This document shows positions 34,305 through 39,451 of a DNA stretch of 39,451 nucleotides, one piece after another. A program made the translations under genes and the position numbers. The notes under the pieces are model-generated. The model searched no databases. It was not told where the DNA came from and saw only the letters and a list, made by a program, of their open reading frames with translations. The DNA comes from an uncultured Lachnospiraceae bacterium (GTDB taxonomy: Bacteria > Bacillota > Clostridia > Lachnospirales > Lachnospiraceae): positions 1 through 39,451 of the forward strand of contig CAMOGQ010000015.1 of assembly GCA_946614165.1 (NCBI GenBank), given 5' to 3'. Every line of letters starts with the position of its first letter. Within the stretch, counting starts at the first letter, position 1.

Positions 34305-34341
34305 ATTCTAGAAACATAAAAATCGGCAATTTGAGGGGGGG
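34305..34341 (-). promoter_or_regulatory. C-tract promoter A: CCCCCCCT then TAGAAT, gap 24
   Basis: On the minus strand seven C (34341-34335) are followed by 24 bases and TAGAAT (34310-34305). It drives the double-HTH gene with a short leader of about 60 bases. Confidence 0.65.
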
Positions 34342-34553
34342 AGAACGAAACGGGAGTTTTGATTTTTAAACAACCGGACTGTCTATCCATTCCATGATGG
34401 AAACGCTCTGTCAAATGCCGGAGGCACAGCTGTATGGGACAGAATTCACATGTAACAGACAGCCTTTCAAAAGAGCTTGAACATCCTGAGACCCGCCGCA
34501 TGAATTAATAAGCCCGACTGCAGCTCCTGCCTTTTGTCAGACCCTTCCGGGCA
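34342..34553. other. intergenic, no gene seen
   Basis: This stretch lies between promoter A and the terminator of the DUF1810 gene. No coding frame with a start and ribosome site was found on either strand. Confidence 0.4.
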
Positions 34554-34590
34554 TAAAAAAAGGAAAGCCGGAATTTTATCCGACTTTCCT
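34554..34590 (-). terminator. terminator of the DUF1810-metallophosphatase gene
   Basis: AGGAAAGCCGGA (34561-34572) pairs with TCCGACTTTCCT (34579-34590) with one mismatch. On the minus strand the stem runs into seven T. It lies about 90 bases after the stop at 34682. Confidence 0.88.
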
Positions 34591-34681
34591 CTGTAAATAT
34601 TTTCTTCCTGCCCGAATGATATATGCGCTGTTTAGATGCCTTCTTTATCCTTTTCTGCAGTTCCTCTGCGTAACGGCCCGG

Positions 34682-36127
34682 TCACCCGAAGCAGGGCTTA
34701 CGCTCCGCATCAAGGGTAATCGTCTTCGCTGAAGGTTCCGCCCGGAGAATTCTGCTGCAGAGTTCCCCTCCGGGATTACGGGAAAAAGGCTCCGGAGTGT
34801 ATGGATAAGAAAACACAAAGTTTTCCGCCTTTCTGACTCCCTCGATCATCAGACGACCTTTCCCTGCAGCCGCGATCTCCTCCAGCACCTCCAGACAGAT
34901 GCAGGACAGCCCTCTGCAGCCTTCGTTGTTTTCGTATCTGCCTTTTATATTGGAATCTATATTAAAGGACTGCAGAGACTCGCTGAAAAAAACATGCTGC
35001 TTCTCCCAGAATACGCTGCGAGGCCTGCCGTACGTCAATGCGGATCCCTTTTTGAAGAAGCAGTAAGGCGAATGTCCGTGAATGACACAGGCCCTGTTTA
35101 CGGACATGCTTTCGACAGAGGGCCAGGGGGAATGCCCGGCATACCTTGAATAGAGTCCGTTTCTCGACCAGACGATCTGACGAAGCGGAGCATCCCAGGC
35201 TGTCGCCGCATCGTCCAGTCGATAGGCAAAAGCCCGTTCCTCCGGATCCTTTTCCATGTCCCGGCTGATCAGATCAAAAGCAGATGCAACCATGCCTGCA
35301 TGAGCCAGGAAATAATTCATGACCCTTCCCCTTATGACCAGGATGTCCGGAAGGTTCTCCAGAGGAAAGATCGGGTTCAGCTCCCGCTCGTGGTTTCCGC
35401 GTATCATATGGAAACCGCATTTATGAAGGTCCTCCTGATAGTATCTGTCAAGATATCCAAGAAGTGAGTATGGATTTCCCCCTTCGTTGTAATCTCCAAT
35501 AAAGTACACGTGATCCTTTTTGGGATCAAAACGGATCTTTTTCATAAGGCATCTGAGGGTCTCCGTCTCGCCGTGAATATCTCCGACTGCGAAATGCAGT
35601 CCTTCGGGATATCGTCTGCGAAGAAAATCTATATTGTCGTCGTCACAGCGAATAATGACCGACTCTGCCTTTTCTCCGCTTTCCGGGCGGTGCATGTCCC
35701 TGCTCATTCCAAGAAGCCGGTATGTGGAATAGTCTCTTTTCCCATGAAAGTATTTTTCCAGTACTTGGGCAAATACAGAGTCTTTTCCGGCGGCACATTC
35801 AAACAGGGTCATGGAAGACATCAGCTTCCGGGCATCGATCGGACCAAAGATCCGGACAGGATCCTTTTCCGGCAGGCGTAAAAGGGCATTGCAGATCTCT
35901 GTCAGATTGCCGCCCAGATAAGGATCCTTCGAAAAGGTCCGGGCTTCTGCCAGGTCCCGGATTCCGTATTCCTGCGACATATAGCTTTTTCCCAGCCCTC
36001 TGACCTGCGGAAAGATGTACCACATCCAATGGCTTTCCTTGCGGCCGGCCTTTATTTCTGACAGTGCCCTGGCATAGTCACGCCTGTGCATCTTTACAAA
36101 TCTGGATATATTGCCTGTCTGTTCCAT
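34682..36127 (-). CDS. DUF1810 domain fused to a calcineurin-like metallophosphatase
   Basis: The protein has 481 residues. Residues 8-148 are a full DUF1810 domain: YARALSEIKAGRKESHWMWY, then FPQVRGLGKSYMSQEYGI and IFGPIDARKLMSSMTLFE. Residues 175-400 are a metallophosphatase with VGDIHGE at 181-187, GDYNEGG at 211-217 (GDxVDRG is usual), RGNHERE at 243-249, AHAG at 275-278 and HGHS at 350-353, so all metal-ligand motifs are present. This branch includes protein phosphatases and diadenosine-tetraphosphate hydrolases. DUF1810 proteins are normally stand-alone at about 140 residues, so this is an uncommon fusion. AGGAGG precedes ATG 36127. A dephosphorylating role beside a kinase system is tempting but unproven. 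Confidence 0.88.
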   Translation of the reverse strand: MEQTGNISRFVKMHRRDYARALSEIKAGRKESHWMWYIFPQVRGLGKSYMSQEYGIRDLAEARTFSKDPYLGGNLTEICNALLRLPEKDPVRIFGPIDARKLMSSMTLFECAAGKDSVFAQVLEKYFHGKRDYSTYRLLGMSRDMHRPESGEKAESVIIRCDDDNIDFLRRRYPEGLHFAVGDIHGETETLRCLMKKIRFDPKKDHVYFIGDYNEGGNPYSLLGYLDRYYQEDLHKCGFHMIRGNHERELNPIFPLENLPDILVIRGRVMNYFLAHAGMVASAFDLISRDMEKDPEERAFAYRLDDAATAWDAPLRQIVWSRNGLYSRYAGHSPWPSVESMSVNRACVIHGHSPYCFFKKGSALTYGRPRSVFWEKQHVFFSESLQSFNIDSNIKGRYENNEGCRGLSCICLEVLEEIAAAGKGRLMIEGVRKAENFVFSYPYTPEPFSRNPGGELCSRILRAEPSAKTITLDAERKPCFG

Positions 36128-36309
36128 GAATATCCTCCTGCCGGCTTTTGCGCCGGCAATACGTCTCCTGTTTGCATCCTCCCCGGTGCTTCCGGCTCCG
36201 GGATTTCAAAACCGCCGAACCAGTCGATCAAAACATGCACCTCTTTAAAATACGGATACTCCGCCCCGCTGACAAAACACTTTTTTCTGCCATGATTCTT
36301 CTCCTTCAC
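36094..36309 (-). CDS. possible small protein overlapping the DUF1810 gene
   Basis: A 71-residue frame from a GTG start at 36309 (KKCFVSGAEYPYFKEVHVLIDWFGGFEIP) looks protein-like in its first 40 residues and overlaps the start of the DUF1810 gene by 34 bases. No strong ribosome site precedes the GTG. It may be a short leader gene or the remnant of a longer one. Confidence 0.3.
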   Translation of the reverse strand: MKEKNHGRKKCFVSGAEYPYFKEVHVLIDWFGGFEIPEPEAPGRMQTGDVLPAQKPAGGYSWNRQAIYPDL

Positions 36310-36690
36310 GAACGAAAGGACCGTTTTTGACTGTCCCCCTCCTGTTTGTGTTTTTAAAAAGTATCCGCCAAAAAAGAGGCCCCTTCCTCACAGAATATCC
36401 TGTATGGAAGAGGCTTTCTGACTGCCCGTATCTGCCGGATGCTGTTTACTTTCTGAATGGCAGGAATATTCCTTTTGCCATCCGTGCCGGGAAACATCCC
36501 CGGCTGCGCCGGACAGTCAGTACAGTCAGACGAAACTTCCGGGCAGGCTCCCAAATCCTGTGGATCGGTTTATCCCAGTCTGAACGTATGACACGGATGC
36601 TTCGGGAGCTGGCAGATCTGCAGTACGTTCGTGCTGTCTGTTTACCTGCAGCCGATCAATATCATGACAATTCCCTGTCCTTTCGGGAAA
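36310..36690. other. 380-bp gap with terminator-like hairpin and possible transposase relic
   Basis: At 36365-36420 an imperfect stem (GAGGCCCCTTCC against GGAAGAGGC) has six T on the minus-strand side and probably ends the cas6 transcript. A plus-strand frame through 36420-36690 contains YFLNGRNIPFAIRAGKHPRL, which resembles part of DDE transposases with an F-x-IR motif. It has no catalytic context and no start, so at most it is a relic. Confidence 0.35.
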
Positions 36691-37662
36691 TCAGGGTTCA
36701 GGGCAGATGAGAGTCCTCTGCACCATCGTATATCTTCCGAATCCGAACCGGGTATTCTTCCCTATGTGTGTGATCTCTCCTGCCAGCAGCAGGGCATAAA
36801 GGTCGTCCCCAATATTTTCCAGATCCATGGTGCCCTTGATTCCGCTTAAGGGAATTATCTCTTCATGTCGTCCCGAATATCTGGACGTGGAAATAGGCCT
36901 TGCCGACTGCCCGGTCATAAGAGGAAGACACACGGACGGGTCAAAAAGAGGAGCTTCAATGCCTTCAAAGCAGTCCATCATATAGATACGCCGGCAGAGA
37001 GCCTTCATGACCGCCTCCGGCTGAAATTCCGTGATCTGACTTTTCATGAATTTGATGCAGGCCGGTGTATGGAACTTCATTCTTGTCTCCTTCCCTCCGT
37101 TCCGGAGCCTGTAATCCACATACTCAGCCAGAGTCCGGATCTTATATCTTCGCATATCGATGTCATTCCCGTCGACCAGGAGCTGACGGTCTGTGGACGT
37201 GACCTTTCGGATCCTGAATCCGGCGCGTCCGCTGCCCAGCCCCTCCTGCCCCAGCATATCGAAGGCCTGCAGGATCTGATAGAAATATACGATGACAGGT
37301 CCGAACAAAGTCATCTCGAACCGCAGCAGATCCCCGGCGCAGTATTCTCTCCGAAAATCCTCACAGTCCATAACAAAGCCGATGCTCTCCCCTTCCGTCA
37401 CAAAAGAGGGACGGATCTTAAAGGGAGAGTACATGATTCTCTGCACGATGCATTCCTGCCGGAACCGGCATTCACCGCATCTGCGGTCCTTATAGGCTGC
37501 TGCGGGTTCAACGACGCAGCTGCTGCGAAGCAGCATCTGTCCCATACCGCCCCGAAGAGCCGATGTCTTATTGACCGGCAGAAACGCATCCTCCTGAAGC
37601 TCCAGTTCAAAGTGCAGCTTTACATATGGAATATCCAGCATTTTTCTTATCTGCTCATTCAT
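36691..37662 (-). CDS. cas6: CRISPR repeat-processing endoribonuclease Cas6
   Basis: ATG 37662 is preceded by GAGGGG, so I prefer it to an in-frame start at 37734; it gives 323 residues. The pattern fits the RAMP-type Cas6 family (PF10040-like). It has LRGGMGQMLLRSSC near the N-terminus, a four-Cys-type cluster CGECRFRQEC, then YCAGDLLRFEMTLFGPVIVYF, GLGSGRAGFRI and a glycine-rich C-terminal loop NTRFGFGRYTM. Cas6 cuts the pre-crRNA within each repeat to release guides. No repeat array is in the window. The next genes upstream are a small CRISPR-linked protein and a CARF-TIR effector, so the locus is probably type III and continues to the right. Confidence 0.82.
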   Translation of the reverse strand: MNEQIRKMLDIPYVKLHFELELQEDAFLPVNKTSALRGGMGQMLLRSSCVVEPAAAYKDRRCGECRFRQECIVQRIMYSPFKIRPSFVTEGESIGFVMDCEDFRREYCAGDLLRFEMTLFGPVIVYFYQILQAFDMLGQEGLGSGRAGFRIRKVTSTDRQLLVDGNDIDMRRYKIRTLAEYVDYRLRNGGKETRMKFHTPACIKFMKSQITEFQPEAVMKALCRRIYMMDCFEGIEAPLFDPSVCLPLMTGQSARPISTSRYSGRHEEIIPLSGIKGTMDLENIGDDLYALLLAGEITHIGKNTRFGFGRYTMVQRTLICPEP

Positions 37663-37757
37663 ATTCAATCCCCTCTTCAGGGTAAGCATTTCCGATAAAT
37701 GTCCAAAAAACTGATCCTCTCTGCCGCATTGCACTAATGCATGCAGCCGGCCTCTGC

Positions 37758-38141
37758 CTACTCTCTGAAATACTCCCGATAACCGGCAAAGCGAAAGACG
37801 GATTTTTTAACGATAACCCCGTTTTCTTCTGTGTCCTCTGTGATCCTTTCCGTAACCGCGCTGACTGCTCTGACGCCTGCCTTCTGCAGCATGGAAACGA
37901 CCGAAAAGCAGAGGGTAAATTCTCCCTGGCACATGACTGCGTTCTCCTCCCGGCTCTCTTTCAGAAGGCTGAGGATCTTATCCGTTTCCTCAAGAGCCAT
38001 GGCATGAATCTGGTCCGGCGTAAAAGATATATCTACATTCGGAAAAGGCAGGTCCGTAACAGGTCCGTACTTCTGCTGCGCCGCCTGCGTCTGTTCCCTG
38101 GACCAGCGGGCCGAGGGATGATTGCTGAAATTGATAAACAT
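37758..38141 (-). CDS. small CRISPR-linked protein, possible Csx15/16/20-type ring nuclease
   Basis: The 127-residue protein begins with MFINFSNHPSARWSREQ, then VTDLPFPNVD, and AVMCQGEFTLCFSVVSMLQKAG, ending in SVFRFAGYREYF. The fold looks like a small Rossmann-like domain. Similar short proteins are found in type III CRISPR loci; the opening resembles the Csx15/Csx16/Csx20 group proposed to degrade cyclic oligoadenylate. AAAGG precedes ATG 38141. It lies between cas6 and the CARF-TIR gene on one strand, where a ring nuclease that turns off the effector would make sense. The family link is from memory and uncertain. Confidence 0.55.
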   Translation of the reverse strand: MFINFSNHPSARWSREQTQAAQQKYGPVTDLPFPNVDISFTPDQIHAMALEETDKILSLLKESREENAVMCQGEFTLCFSVVSMLQKAGVRAVSAVTERITEDTEENGVIVKKSVFRFAGYREYFRE

Positions 38142-38270
38142 TGTGTATACCTTTCTTTTCTTATTGAACCTCTTCCGGCATCTTTTAATCCGCCCCGCAG
38201 TCCGAACACGAAAATCCGTCCCTGGGTAAAGATTTTCTTCCTGCCCCCGCGGGGATATGTCCTCTGTACT

Positions 38271-39407
38271 TCAGGCAGGGGCACTGCCCTTCGTCGGAGC
38301 CGCTTCTTCAATTTTCTGCAGACTCTCACTGACTTTTTTATAAAAATATCTCCTGTTGTTCTTGAGCCGCACCAGACCCTGGGTCTCTGCCAGAAAAGGA
38401 TATTTTTCAAGAAACTCCGGGCCGGGGCTGACATTTCCCAGCCAGATGATATATTTCTTCTTTCCGGCCAGGGCGTCCAGTTCTTTTATGCAGTAATCAC
38501 GTTTCAGATAGTTTTCGGACAAAAGTACGATGGCCATCTGACACTGGTTCATATGATCACGGAGTGTCTTTTCCCAGTAATCTCCCCATCCGATCCCTTC
38601 GTCATACCAGACCCGGTATCCCCAGTATTTCAGTTTCTGCAGGATGGCCTGGCAGGGACTGAAGTCAAGATGGGCGTAGCTGAGGAAAATGAACGGCTGA
38701 TCCGACTTATCTGCAGGGATGTAATCCGGTCTTTTTTCCCTGTATTCCTTCAGGCCGTAGGCAACGCTCAAATCCCTGTTCTCGGCACTGACATGCTCCA
38801 GGTCGGGGTCATTCTGCTTGTCAAAGGCTATGACGCCGTTGATAAGCCTGTACTCATCCGTAATATCTCTGATGGCATTGGCCCTGTTGTTGATATCGCA
38901 GTAGACCACACAGCGCATAGTGTAGTTTTTGACCTCCAGCCATCTGCAGATCATCATGGCGATCAGAGAAGTGACCCTCGTCCCTCCGGTATAGTCCATA
39001 TAGATATTGGCATCGTCCTCCGGGTCAGAGAGCTTTTGGAGCTCTTCCGACATCTGACTGATGTTCAGATCGTCCACGTCCAGGAAAATAAACATGTCAT
39101 TATCAATGTTTTCCGTTTCCAGGCCGGTGCATACCTCCGCCTCGGCCTCGGCCTCTTCCGTCTCCAGTTTTCTCATATAGTGCGTGATCACATTCTTATA
39201 GTATTGCAGCGTTGTCATTTTAAGGAACGGCTCAGCCTTTTTCATATTCTCTATCAGATTACCGGAACTGTTCTTGTTTTCTTCAATAGCCTTCTCGAAC
39301 ATCTCTCCGATGGTATTATCTCTGCACTCCTTTGTTCCCAGAATGATCACTTTATCAAATAAGGTGTAGGTCTCTTCCCATTTTCTTCTCAATAAACCTA
39401 AATTCAC
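38271..39407 (-). CDS. CARF-TIR effector of a type III CRISPR system (Cat1-like)
   Basis: The protein has 378 residues from a GTG at 39407 with no clear ribosome site; a TTG at 39392 is also possible, and a stop lies just upstream. Residues 15-195 resemble a CARF domain: VIILGTKE at the start and IYMDYTGGTRVTSLIAMM at 135-152, where D-x-TGGTR is the typical ligand-site motif. Residues 238-370 are a TIR domain: PFIFLSYAHLD, YRVWYDEGIGWGDYW, MAIVLLSENYL and YCIKELD, with Glu309 as the likely catalytic residue. In Cat1, cyclic oligoadenylate made by Cas10 binds CARF and triggers filament growth and NAD+ destruction by TIR. Cas10 and the Csm/Cmr genes are not in the window and should lie to the right. 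Confidence 0.82.
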   Translation of the reverse strand: MNLGLLRRKWEETYTLFDKVIILGTKECRDNTIGEMFEKAIEENKNSSGNLIENMKKAEPFLKMTTLQYYKNVITHYMRKLETEEAEAEAEVCTGLETENIDNDMFIFLDVDDLNISQMSEELQKLSDPEDDANIYMDYTGGTRVTSLIAMMICRWLEVKNYTMRCVVYCDINNRANAIRDITDEYRLINGVIAFDKQNDPDLEHVSAENRDLSVAYGLKEYREKRPDYIPADKSDQPFIFLSYAHLDFSPCQAILQKLKYWGYRVWYDEGIGWGDYWEKTLRDHMNQCQMAIVLLSENYLKRDYCIKELDALAGKKKYIIWLGNVSPGPEFLEKYPFLAETQGLVRLKNNRRYFYKKVSESLQKIEEAAPTKGSAPA

Positions 39408-39451
39408 GGGTATATTTTCTAACTACTTTTTGCCTCTGATGCCGATGGAAT

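Noticed and set aside
37655-37680. GGGGATTGAA-like sequence near the cas6 start, similar to CRISPR repeat ends
   Set aside because: It occurs once, overlaps the ribosome site of cas6, and no repeat-spacer pattern was found anywhere in the window.
37737-39362. 541-codon open frame on the plus strand
   Set aside because: It is antisense to the CARF-TIR and small CRISPR-linked genes and has no recognisable domain.

Overview
The window looks like chromosomal DNA of an anaerobic Firmicute (Clostridia, most like Lachnospiraceae). The gene density, the strong AGGAGG-type ribosome sites, the RNA hairpins with U-tracts and the family content all fit. This is an inference from style, not a species call. 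Almost every gene after 3 kb lies on the minus strand. No tRNA, rRNA or CRISPR array was seen.

Left end (1-3060): the tail of one gene, one hypothetical gene with a strong terminator, about 650 bp of apparently decayed DNA, and an IS4-type insertion sequence. The IS abuts a TIR-STING gene (3079-4215), a cyclic-dinucleotide-gated NADase effector of the CBASS type, but no CD-NTase is visible. A hypothetical gene follows (4422-4973).

5.3-11.4 kb is an AT-richer two-gene operon. It encodes a TIR / ATP-grasp / radical-SAM fusion protein, translationally coupled to a 988-residue pentapeptide-repeat protein. I know of no described system with this composition.

11.8-17.2 kb holds an aldo/keto reductase, then an opposing operon of NAD/ADP-ribose-related genes (Nudix-DUF429 fusion, bacterial-type PARG, SLOG-family protein). 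It also holds a scar where a truncated aldo/keto reductase is joined to a truncated alpha-galactosidase.

17.5-32.6 kb is a long minus-strand gene array. In transcription order it encodes a transglutaminase-like protein, a VirD4/TraD-like ATPase, a degenerate partner ATPase, a Syd/SUKH-like protein, an LHH-type nuclease with a Ser/Gly tail, two TerY-like vWA proteins, a PP2C phosphatase, a Ser/Thr kinase with zinc ribbon, a pseudokinase paralogue, a coiled-coil protein with a GrpE-like end, and a lidless Hsp70. This combines the known TerY-P triad (vWA, phosphatase, kinase) with a chaperone pair, a pumping ATPase pair and a nuclease/immunity-like pair.

Six minus-strand intergenic sites share an unusual promoter architecture: a run of at least six C followed by T, with a spacing of 24-25 bases to a TAnAnT-like -10 box and no recognisable -35. 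They precede the transglutaminase operon, the TerY1 operon (two tandem copies), the pseudokinase/GrpE/Hsp70 operon, a double-HTH regulator gene (33552-34244) and the hypothetical gene beside TIR-STING. This suggests one regulon. Three of the six are followed by a nearly identical hairpin leader.

The right end (34.7-39.4 kb) has a DUF1810-metallophosphatase fusion, then cas6, a small CRISPR-linked protein and a CARF-TIR (Cat1-like) effector, the edge of a type III CRISPR locus running out of the window. The window as a whole reads as a defence/stress island with three different TIR architectures.
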